Assembly: GCA_965218045.1 (NCBI GenBank) | Contig: CBDCJX010000011.1 | Coordinates: 434,001 to 498,000, forward strand | Reading direction: 5' to 3' | Source: CAVRCA01 sp965218045 | GTDB taxonomy: Bacteria > Pseudomonadota > Alphaproteobacteria > Acetobacterales > Acetobacteraceae | Length of the DNA stretch: 64,000 bases | Shown: positions 16,928-23,973 of the stretch, piece by piece | Numbering within the stretch: the first letter of the stretch is position 1 | Layout: every line of letters begins with the position of its first letter | The notes under the pieces: model-generated | Seen by the model: only the letters and a program-made list of their open reading frames with translations | What the model was told of the DNA's origin: nothing | Database searches by the model: none | Made by a program: the position numbers and the translations under genes

Positions 16928-17861
16928 GAATGCCTCGGCGGGTCAGCAGCGAGACCAGTCCGTTGGGCAGGAACAGCACGAGCGCCATGATCAGCAGGCC
17001 GTAGATCAGCTGGAAGTATTGCGGCACGGTGATGCCGATCGTGTTGTAGACGCCGTACAGGATCACCACCCCGAGGATCGGGCCGAGCAGGGTCGTCGCA
17101 CCGCCGAACAGCACGAACACGGTGGCGAAGATGCTGAACTGGATGCTGAACGCGGTATCCGGGTAGAACACCGAGATGTGCCAGGCGTAGACCCCGCCCA
17201 CCAGGCCGGCCACCAGCGCCGAAAGCAGCCAGGCGATGGTCCGACCGCGTACAACCGACACGCCCGCCATCGCCGCGCTGACCGGGTCCTCGCGGATCGC
17301 CTGTAGCGCCAAGCCGAACGACGAGTTGCGCAGCCAGACGACGAGGCAAAGCGCGAAGGCGAGGATCGCGACACCCACCTGGTAGCTGAACATCGGCGCG
17401 AACACGCCGGCCAACGAGACGCCGTACGGACCCTTGGTCACGTCCTCCAATGCCGGGTTGGCGATCACCTCGTACACCGATTGCGCGGCGGCGAGGCTGG
17501 CGATGGCGAAATACGCCCCCGAAAGCCGCAGCAGCGGGATCAGGATAGCCGCCAGCACCAGCGCCGCGATCGCCGCCGCCGCCATCGCCGCCAACGGCGG
17601 CCAGTGCAGGTGCATGACGGCAAGCGCGAAGCCATACGCGCCGGCGCCGAAGAAGCCGACATAGCCGAACGGCAGATAGCCGGTGAACCCGTACAGCACG
17701 TTCAGCCCTTGCGAGAGGGCGAGGAAGGTGACGAAGTTGAACAGCAGCAGCTCGTTCGAGTAGCCGAACGGCAGCGCCGCCATCACTGCCGTCACCACCG
17801 CGGCGACAACGAGGTCGAGCGCGTGTCGATGCCCGCCGAGGTCGCTGGCGCGCCTACGCAC
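16917..17861 (-). CDS. Branched-chain amino acid-type ABC transporter permease (LivM-like)
   Basis: Encodes 314 residues with about nine hydrophobic segments. LivM features include LNVLYGFTGYLPFGYVGFFGAGAYGFALA near residues 50-80 and the cytoplasmic coupling loop LQAIREDPVSAAMAGVSV in the middle. It is an inner-membrane permease that pairs with the LivH-like protein encoded just upstream. It overlaps that gene by 8 nt and the livG-like gene by 11 nt, so the cassette is tightly coupled. Confidence 0.85.
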   Translation of the reverse strand: MRRRASDLGGHRHALDLVVAAVVTAVMAALPFGYSNELLLFNFVTFLALSQGLNVLYGFTGYLPFGYVGFFGAGAYGFALAVMHLHWPPLAAMAAAAIAALVLAAILIPLLRLSGAYFAIASLAAAQSVYEVIANPALEDVTKGPYGVSLAGVFAPMFSYQVGVAILAFALCLVVWLRNSSFGLALQAIREDPVSAAMAGVSVVRGRTIAWLLSALVAGLVGGVYAWHISVFYPDTAFSIQFSIFATVFVLFGGATTLLGPILGVVILYGVYNTIGITVPQYFQLIYGLLIMALVLFLPNGLVSLLTRRGIRVP

Positions 17862-18729
17862 GACGCACCTGTCGGCCGAGGATGCCTTCGGGTCGGACCA
17901 GCAGCACCAGGATCAGCAGCAGATTGGGCAGCAGGTTGGCCCACGAGCTGAGATAGGTCTGCATCAGCAGCAGCGACACGCCGTACACGATGCCGCCCAG
18001 CACCGTCCCCAGCGGGTTGCCGAGCGTGCCGACGACGATCACGGCGAAAGCGGCGATGTTGATGTCGCCGCCGATCGCCGGGGTGACGCTGCCCAGCATG
18101 AAGGGCGCGAACACGCCCGCCACGCCGGCCAGCGCGATGCCGATGCCGAAGGCGAGCGCCGAGACGCGATGCACGTCGATGCCTGTCGCCAGCGATTCAT
18201 CGCGCGAGACCATCACCGCGCGAGTGAGCGTGCCAAGCCGGGTCTGATACAGATAGAGGTAGACCAGCAGCACCGCGACGGCGCTCACCGCCGCGCCGAA
18301 CACCCACGCCGAAGGCAGCGACTGGCCGAGCAGGCGCATCGGCCCGCTGCCGAGCACGCGGCCGGGGATGGAACGCTCGGTGGTGCCGAAGAAGATCGTC
18401 GCGACCGCCTCGATCACCTGCGACATGCCGAAGAACAGGATGATCGAAAGCATTTCCGAATCACGCGAGACCAGCAGGCGCGGCACGACGGCGTAGTAGA
18501 TCGGGATGCCGACCAGCACGAACACCACGAGCACCGCGACCGCCGCCACCAGCGGGTGCAGTCCGAACAGGTTGAACAGCCAGAACGCCGCGAACGCGCC
18601 GAGCATGAGGAAGTCGCCATGCGCCAGGTTGACGATGCGCATCACGCCGAACACCAGGTTGAGGCCGAGCCCCACCAAGGTGAAATACAACCCGAACACC
18701 AGCCCGGCGATGACGGCGTGGATCAGCAT
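17854..18729 (-). CDS. Branched-chain amino acid-type ABC transporter permease (LivH-like)
   Basis: Encodes 291 residues from ATG 18729; a slightly longer open frame begins at 18753 but MLIHAVIAGLVFGLYFTLVGLGLNLVFGVMRIVNLAHGDF is the typical family start. The motif VNLAHGDFLMLGA and multiple membrane segments identify a LivH permease. The gap of 133 bp to the binding-protein gene upstream holds palindromic repeats (18751-18852), which may allow separate transcript levels for the abundant binding protein and the membrane parts. Confidence 0.85.
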   Translation of the reverse strand: MLIHAVIAGLVFGLYFTLVGLGLNLVFGVMRIVNLAHGDFLMLGAFAAFWLFNLFGLHPLVAAVAVLVVFVLVGIPIYYAVVPRLLVSRDSEMLSIILFFGMSQVIEAVATIFFGTTERSIPGRVLGSGPMRLLGQSLPSAWVFGAAVSAVAVLLVYLYLYQTRLGTLTRAVMVSRDESLATGIDVHRVSALAFGIGIALAGVAGVFAPFMLGSVTPAIGGDINIAAFAVIVVGTLGNPLGTVLGGIVYGVSLLLMQTYLSSWANLLPNLLLILVLLVRPEGILGRQVRRA

Positions 18730-18750
18730 GGCGGGCACTCGCCACCCGCG

Positions 18751-18852
18751 CACCCCCCACCCCAGCCCTCCCCCACAAGGAGGGAGGGAGCAGAAAGTCC
18801 CCTAACCTCGGGGAGCGGGGCGGGGTTAGGAGGAGGGAAAAGGGAGGGGGTG
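18751..18852. repeat. C/G-tract extragenic palindrome
   Basis: The spacer between the binding-protein gene and livH is a nested, mostly palindromic low-complexity block: a CCCCCCACCCC-type left arm with a GGGAGGGGGTGG right arm, an inner CCTCC/GGAGG hairpin (18767-18771 and 18779-18783) and a perfect CCTAACC/GGTTAGG pair (18801-18807 and 18824-18830). Such elements recur between genes in many GC-rich alphaproteobacteria. Likely effects are RNA stabilisation or partial termination between the first and second genes of the cassette. Confidence 0.55.
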
Positions 18853-18862
18853 GAACGCACGG

Positions 18863-20104
18863 TTACGGCTTGCCGATCACCGGCTTTCCGGTGGCGACGT
18901 CGGGCGGGTAGACGACGGTGATCTTCACGTCCTTGCCCTCAGCGGCGATCTGACCGAGCGGGGTGATCTCGCCGATCTGAGCGCCGTGCTCATCCAGCTC
19001 GAAGGTGCCGTCGAGCGTCTTCAGCTTGCCCGACAGGCTGAATATGGATTTGCGCAGGGCCGGCTGGTCCAGGCTTTCCGCATTGGCCAAGGTCTGCTGC
19101 AACACGAGCCCGGTGGTGTAGCCGGCGATGGCGTTGAAGCCGTACGCCACCCCGCTGCCGGCGGCGACCTTCTGGAACGCGGTGCGGAACTGCTCCTCGG
19201 TCATTCCGACCTCGGGCTTGTAGGCGATCTCGGCCGAGGTGACATAGGTGAACACGCCGTCGAGCCCCTTCGGCCCGACATTCTTCAGCAGCTCCTCGGT
19301 CTCTATCCCGGGATAGATCGCGAAGAGGAAGCGGAACTTGGTGCCGGAATCCTGCAGGTTGCGCAGGAAGGCGATGTCGTTGCCGACATAGCCGAGCTCC
19401 ACCACCGCGTCCGGGTTGGCGGCGGCAATGTTGCTGATCAGTACCGTGTAGTTGGACGTGTTGGTCGGCACGCCCTGGTCATAGACGATCTCCACCGGCG
19501 AGCCCTTGAGGAAGCCACGTACCGCGTTGGCCTGGGTGCCGGTGAAGTCGTTCGTCGAATACAGCAGCGCGACCCGCTTCAAACCGGACTTGACGCCTTC
19601 CCCCTTGAGGAAGTCGGCGATGTATTTCGGCCAGATGGTCGAGACCGGGTCGGCGAGCAACGCGATATACGGGTTGTCCTTGAAGAACGCCGCGCCGGTG
19701 CCGGTCGGGTCGAACAGGAACTGCTTGTGCTCGCGCGCGAGCGGCACCGCGACGGAGGTGAGCACCGAGCCGGAATCGGCCACCAGCATGTCCACCTTGT
19801 CCTGGGTGATGAGCTGATTGTACAGCGTGGCCGCCGTCGCGGTTGAACTCTGGTCGTCGTAGGAGATCAGCTTCAGCGGTATCTTCTTGCCGAACGCTTT
19901 GACGAAAGCGCCACCATCGGCGTTGGCCTGGTCGACCCAGAATTTCAGGCCGAGATAGACCGGCATCGAAATGCTCGCGTACGGCCCCGAGCCGGCGTGC
20001 AGGTGGCCGATCTTGATCTCCGAGGGGGCGGTTTGCGCACGGGCCGAAACCGTGGGCGCGAGCGGCAGCCAGATCAGCAAGCCGAGCAAGGCTCTACGCA
20101 GCAT
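18863..20104 (-). CDS. ABC transporter periplasmic substrate-binding protein (LivJ-like)
   Basis: Encodes 413 residues. A Sec signal peptide (about 1-24, LLGLLIWLPLAPTVSARAQT) leads into a type 1 periplasmic binding protein: IKIGHLHAGSGPYASISMPVYLGLKFWVDQANADGG is the usual Peripla_BP_6 opening, with the TATLYNQLI-like and DFTGTQANAVRGFL segments of family members that bind amino acids, amides or aromatic acids. It is the first gene of the importer cassette. The ligand is not readable. It is divergent from the DUF72 gene across 121 bp, which must contain both promoters. Confidence 0.85.
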   Translation of the reverse strand: MLRRALLGLLIWLPLAPTVSARAQTAPSEIKIGHLHAGSGPYASISMPVYLGLKFWVDQANADGGAFVKAFGKKIPLKLISYDDQSSTATAATLYNQLITQDKVDMLVADSGSVLTSVAVPLAREHKQFLFDPTGTGAAFFKDNPYIALLADPVSTIWPKYIADFLKGEGVKSGLKRVALLYSTNDFTGTQANAVRGFLKGSPVEIVYDQGVPTNTSNYTVLISNIAAANPDAVVELGYVGNDIAFLRNLQDSGTKFRFLFAIYPGIETEELLKNVGPKGLDGVFTYVTSAEIAYKPEVGMTEEQFRTAFQKVAAGSGVAYGFNAIAGYTTGLVLQQTLANAESLDQPALRKSIFSLSGKLKTLDGTFELDEHGAQIGEITPLGQIAAEGKDVKITVVYPPDVATGKPVIGKP

Positions 20105-20225
20105 GAACGTCTCCGTGGTTTATGGCCCCTGGTTTCTGGCACCGGGGCACGAGCGGCTGTTAGCTTGCGCAACCAAGGTCCGTCAAATGCACCAGGCGGC
20201 AATCGCTTGGAGAGGAGCACCTGCC

Positions 20226-20972
20226 ATGCCGGGCAAGACACATGCGATCGTGGTGGGAATCGGCGGCTGGGTGTTCCCGCCTTGGCGTTCGACCTTCTAT
20301 CCGCCTGGTATGCGCGCGGCCGAGTGGCTGCCCTATGCCAGCCGCAAGCTGACCTCCATCGAGGTCAATGCCACATTCTATCGGACGCAGAGTGCGGCCA
20401 CGTTCGCCGCCTGGCGCGACGCGACGCCGGAAAAGTTCATTTTCGCCGTGAAGGGGCCGCGCGCCGCGACGCAGACCCGTGATGCGGAGCGGATCGCCGC
20501 CGCCGTCGAGCGCTTTCTCGCCTCGGGTGTCACCGCGCTCGGGCCGAAGCTTGGGCCGTTATTGTGGCAACTCCCGGCCAACCGCCGCTTCGACAGCGAC
20601 GAGCTCGCCGCGTTCCTCGACCTGCTGCCGGCGGCGCGCGACGGCTGCACCTTGCGCCACGCGCTGGAGGCGCAGCACCCGAGTTTCGCGTCGGCGGAAT
20701 GCGCGGAGTTGCTGCGGGCGCACAACGTTGCGCATGTGCTGGTCGACGACGGCGCCGGGGTCCATGCGGCGCCCACCGCTGACTTTGCCTATCTGCGGCT
20801 GAAGGGCACCGTGTCCGAGGAGCCGACCGGCTATAGCGCGGCCGCACTCGATTCCTGGAGCGGACGCACCGGCGATTGGGCGCGCTTGCGCGACTGCTAC
20901 GTCTACGTCATCGCCGGTGCCAAGGAACGCAACCCGGCCGCCGCCGCCGCCTTGATCGAGCGATTGTCCTGA
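20226..20972 (+). CDS. DUF72-family protein
   Basis: Encodes 248 residues from ATG 20226 (GGAGAGGAG upstream). DUF72/YecE TIM-barrel features: GIGGWVFPPWRSTFYPPGM at the start, LTSIEVNATFYRTQS (conserved E-N-FY), FIFAVKGPRAATQ and FAYLRLKGT. The biochemical role of the family is not known; members are often next to DNA repair or stress genes. The stop codon abuts the convergent alcohol dehydrogenase fragment. An open frame extends 5' to 19971 but antisense to the binding-protein gene, and is rejected. Confidence 0.85.
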   Translation: MPGKTHAIVVGIGGWVFPPWRSTFYPPGMRAAEWLPYASRKLTSIEVNATFYRTQSAATFAAWRDATPEKFIFAVKGPRAATQTRDAERIAAAVERFLASGVTALGPKLGPLLWQLPANRRFDSDELAAFLDLLPAARDGCTLRHALEAQHPSFASAECAELLRAHNVAHVLVDDGAGVHAAPTADFAYLRLKGTVSEEPTGYSAAALDSWSGRTGDWARLRDCYVYVIAGAKERNPAAAAALIERLS

Positions 20973-21338
20973 TCAGGGCCGAATCACGTCGGCCTTGGAG
21001 GGACCGCCGTGGGCGGCGGTGTGCGCGACGGCTTCGTTCGCATCGTCCGAGGCGAACTCCGTCATCTCCCAATGGCCCAGATCCAGCAGCCCGGACCGGA
21101 CCAGCGCGGCCAAACGGGTGTTGGCTTCGGGTGGATACATCCACTGGCCGATAATGCTGATGCAGTTGCGCATGATCCACGGGTAGGGCAGCGCGAGATC
21201 GTCGCCGCCCAGCATCCCGACGCCGCCCATCAGCACCACCCTGCCGAACTGTCGCACCGTCATCGCGGCGGCCCGCACCGCGTTTGTCCCGACGGATAAG
21301 CTGAGCGGTAGCAGTTTGAATTCTCCGATGGCAGGCAT
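20973..21338 (-). pseudogene. Zinc-type alcohol dehydrogenase, C-terminal fragment
   Basis: The last ~100 residues of this 121-codon frame match the C-terminal half of medium-chain zinc alcohol dehydrogenases (AVRAAAMTVRQFGRVVLMGG, YPWIMRNCISIIGQWMYPPEA, LVRSGLLDLGHWEMTEF). The N-terminal catalytic domain and the nucleotide-binding start are missing, and homology stops near 21310-21330, where the sequence becomes AT-richer. The frame may still be translated but cannot be an active dehydrogenase. It is probably the residue of a gene cut by insertion or deletion in the adjacent 21340-21640 patch. Confidence 0.7.
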
Positions 21339-21637
21339 CTATGCCATTGCACCTCCCTAACCGGCTTGCGCTGGCGAGAGTTCTCAATATGTTCTACAGT
21401 AGTCCTATACCAGAAGTCTCATTAAATCAGTAGGTTGTGAGGATATAGTCACTGCATGTGCTAGGTTTAGGTTGACTTGATGGACAATTGGACTCGTCGC
21501 GCTAGTGTCCATTTTGGATCGGAAGTTCGGATGACGACCTTCAGATCCGGGACACTAGCCGGCGGCAGACCAATTCCGCCGGGACTCCTATAACAATATG
21601 TTGCAACGCTTGCTAACCGTGTGATACAAGCTCGCCC
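21339..21637. other. AT-richer non-coding patch with palindromic element
   Basis: These 299 bp hold no gene that I can support. Base composition is visibly lower in GC than the neighbours, particularly 21380-21480. The patch separates a truncated alcohol dehydrogenase from a frameshifted hypothetical gene and contains the palindromic element at 21501-21559. It looks like the scar of past insertion and deletion events. No transposase fragment was recognised. Confidence 0.5.
21501..21559. repeat. 59-bp palindromic (MITE-like) element
   Basis: GCTAGTGTCC (21501-21510) and GGACACTAGC (21550-21559) are perfect 10-bp terminal inverted repeats. A second inner pair, GGATC/GATCC (21516-21520 and 21544-21548), continues the pairing, so the whole 59 bp can fold into one hairpin. 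Terminal repeats of this kind, lying next to truncated genes, suggest a miniature transposable element or the joined ends of a lost insertion sequence. No coding capacity and no clear target duplication were seen. Confidence 0.45.
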
Positions 21638-22280
21638 ATGTCCCCAGCCCCCTCCACCCCAACCGGCTTGATGTGCCGCTTCGGCCTGCTCGTCGAGCGG
21701 CTGAGGTGGACGCTCGCCGATTGGGTCGACCGGAACCCCCGGAACCGCGACGTGCTGGGGCCGCTCGCCTTGCTGCTGTGGAAGTACTTGCAGCGCACGA
21801 CGCGCAAACTCGCCGCGCTGCATGCGCAATTCGCCGCCGGGACGCTTGCGCCGCGCAAGGACCGGGCGCCGCGCCGGGCAGCCGAGCCGGCCGAGTCGAC
21901 ACCACCGCGAGCGGTCGAAGCTGCCGGGCGGCCCGGTGCTGGCGCGGTTCGGCGCCGGGTATCTCGGCGCCTGGCTGCTGGCGCTGGTCGATGATGCGGA
22001 GATGCAGGCGCTGCTCGCGGCGTCGCCGCAAGCGGGTCGGCTGCTGCGCCCGCTGTGGCGGCGACTGACCAACGATCCGCTGCCCGCGCCGCTGCGGCTG
22101 CCGCCGAAACCGCCGCGTTCGGAGCAACCGCTCGCTCCGGCGGCGCTCGCCGCAGCGCCGGGCGAGGTAACGCCCGACACCCCGCCCCACGCCCCATCCC
22201 ACGCCTCACCCGGACAACGACCGGTTAATAAGTCGGGCAAGCCGCCGCTTTCCCTGCCCTGGTCGCTTTTTCCGACCTGA
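21638..22280 (+). pseudogene. Conserved hypothetical family (copy 2), frameshifted
   Basis: The first frame from ATG 21638 gives a helical N-terminus (MCRFGLLVERLRWTLADWV...KLAALHAQFAAG) like copy 1 at 4754-5464. Near 21900-21925 the family sequence jumps to the next frame and continues GGPVLARFGAGYLGAWLL...DDAEMQALLAASPQAGRLLRPLW to a stop at 22280. A single-base change in frame restores a ~214-residue protein. The C-terminal tail is Pro/Ala-rich. Either the gene is dead or the read has an indel error. Function of the family is unknown. Confidence 0.6.
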
Positions 22281-22310
22281 TCTGGCGACAAGGCCTTCGA
22301 GCGTCGAAAA

Positions 22311-22340
22311 TGTTACGATACCGGAATTGTAACGATACAA
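22311..22340. promoter_or_regulatory. Direct/inverted repeat, possible TetR-type operator
   Basis: TGTTACGATAC (22311-22321) and TGTAACGATAC (22328-22338) are near-identical direct repeats 17 bp apart. The second lies inside the palindrome-like TTGTAACGATACAA (22327-22340). Such TGTAACGATACA-type sites are typical of TetR-family operators, but no start codon lies nearby: the site sits between copy 2 of the hypothetical family and the 3' end of otsA. It may be left from a lost gene. Confidence 0.3.
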
Positions 22341-22449
22341 TACCGCTTACGCGACACCAAGGCCGTCAAGCGGCGGCTCACGATGACAGCTTGGTGTCAC
22401 TTGTCCCGGTATGACTTCGACGGTGGCTGGCAGGTCCGGTTCGGCCGCG

Positions 22450-23973
22450 TCAGTTGATCTGCCGTGACGTGGGCGGCCGTCCTGGCCCGGAAGCCGGGGT
22501 TCGGCCTGGATCGAGCGTGCGGCGGGGCAGGGGCGGCAGGCCGTCGCCGTTGCCGACACGCAACCGCTGGCGGCTGGCCGCCGGCTCGTCGGCCGCGAGC
22601 ACGCTACGCAGCAGGGCGGCGATGAAGGACCGTCCCCAGGCCAGCGGCGAGGTGTGCTCGATCGCGCGCCACAGGGATTGCCAGCGCTCCTCGCGCTCGG
22701 CGAGGCTCATGCGCAACGCGGTATCCAGTGCATCGGCCATCGCGTCGGTGTCATGCGGGTTGACCATCAGCGCGGCGTCGAGCTGTCGCGCAGCACCCGC
22801 GAAGGGAGAGAGCACCAGCACGCCGGGGTTCTGCGGATCCTGCGCGGCAACGAATTCCTTGGCGACCAGGTTCATCCCGTCGCGCAGCGGCGTCACCAAC
22901 CCGACCCGCGCCTCGCGCATGTAGCCGGCCATGGTCCGCCGGGCGCCGGCACGGGCGATGATCCGCAAGGGATTCCAATCCGGATCGCCGAACTCGCTGT
23001 TGATGCTCCCCGCCTCGCGATCGAGCGCGGTGCGCAGCGCACGATACGGCGTGACCTCCTTGCGCGAGATCGCCGCGATCTGCAACATCGTCACTTGGCG
23101 GCGCCAGTCCGGACGGGTCTCGAGCAGGCGGCGGAAGCCGGTCAGACGCTGCAAGATGCCTTTTGTCGGGTCGAGTCGATCGACACCGAGGATGAGGCGC
23201 TGACCATTCAGGCTGCGCCGCAGCCGCTCCGTCGCTTGCGAGCGCCAGGCTTCGGCGGCCATCGCGGCGAATTCGCGCGGTTCGATCTCGACCGGGAAGA
23301 CCCCCAGCCGGATGCGTCGACCGGCCAGACGGAGCCAGCCATCCGAGTAGTCCAGCGCGCCGGCCAGGTTCTGCGCGGCCACGGCGAAATTCTCGACATC
23401 GCGATCGGTCTGGAAGCCGATCAGATCGGCGGCGAGCAAGTCCTTGATGAGGGCGGCCGCGTCAGGGACGTTGGCCAGCAGATCGGTGCCCGGGAAGGGA
23501 ATGTGCAGGAAGAAGCCGATCGGGCTGCGCACATGTCGCGCCCGCAATTGCGCCGGCAGCGCCATGAGGTGGTAATCGTGTACCCAGATCAGATCGTCCG
23601 GCCGCAGCAAGGGCAGCAGCGCATCGGCGATCCGCCCGTTCACCTCCCGATAGGATTGCGCGTCGCGTCGGTCGAACGCCATCAGTTCGGGAAGCGTATG
23701 GAGCAGCGGCCAGAGCAAGCCATTGGAGAAGTTGTTGTAGTAGCGGTCGTGCTCCTCCTGGGTCAGGTCGATGGTCGCGAACGCGACCTTGTCGACCTGC
23801 GTGACCGTCGCGCCCTTGGTCTCGGCATCGGGTGAAATCTCCCCGCTCCAGCCGAACCACACGCCGCCTCGCCGCGCCATCAGGCCGTCAAGCGCCACAG
23901 CCAGCCCACCGGCTTGGTTGCCCTGCGCCCCAGGCGAGGGCACACGATTGGAAACGACGACGAGCCGGTTCAT
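22450..23973 (-). CDS. otsA: Trehalose-6-phosphate synthase
   Basis: Encodes 507 residues. GT20 features: RLVVVSNRVPSP at the start, GGLAVAL and VWFGWSG, the VHDYHLMALPAQLR loop, PFPGTDLL, LGVDRLDPTKGI and RDGMNLVAKEFVAAQ. It transfers glucose from a nucleotide sugar to glucose-6-phosphate in the cytoplasm. The C-terminus carries about 40 extra Arg/Pro/Gly-rich residues beyond the catalytic domain. It is the last gene of the trehalose/alpha-glucan operon, overlapping treY by 4 nt. No otsB phosphatase is in the window, so dephosphorylation of trehalose-6-phosphate must be encoded elsewhere. Confidence 0.93.
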   Translation of the reverse strand: MNRLVVVSNRVPSPGAQGNQAGGLAVALDGLMARRGGVWFGWSGEISPDAETKGATVTQVDKVAFATIDLTQEEHDRYYNNFSNGLLWPLLHTLPELMAFDRRDAQSYREVNGRIADALLPLLRPDDLIWVHDYHLMALPAQLRARHVRSPIGFFLHIPFPGTDLLANVPDAAALIKDLLAADLIGFQTDRDVENFAVAAQNLAGALDYSDGWLRLAGRRIRLGVFPVEIEPREFAAMAAEAWRSQATERLRRSLNGQRLILGVDRLDPTKGILQRLTGFRRLLETRPDWRRQVTMLQIAAISRKEVTPYRALRTALDREAGSINSEFGDPDWNPLRIIARAGARRTMAGYMREARVGLVTPLRDGMNLVAKEFVAAQDPQNPGVLVLSPFAGAARQLDAALMVNPHDTDAMADALDTALRMSLAEREERWQSLWRAIEHTSPLAWGRSFIAALLRSVLAADEPAASRQRLRVGNGDGLPPLPRRTLDPGRTPASGPGRPPTSRQIN

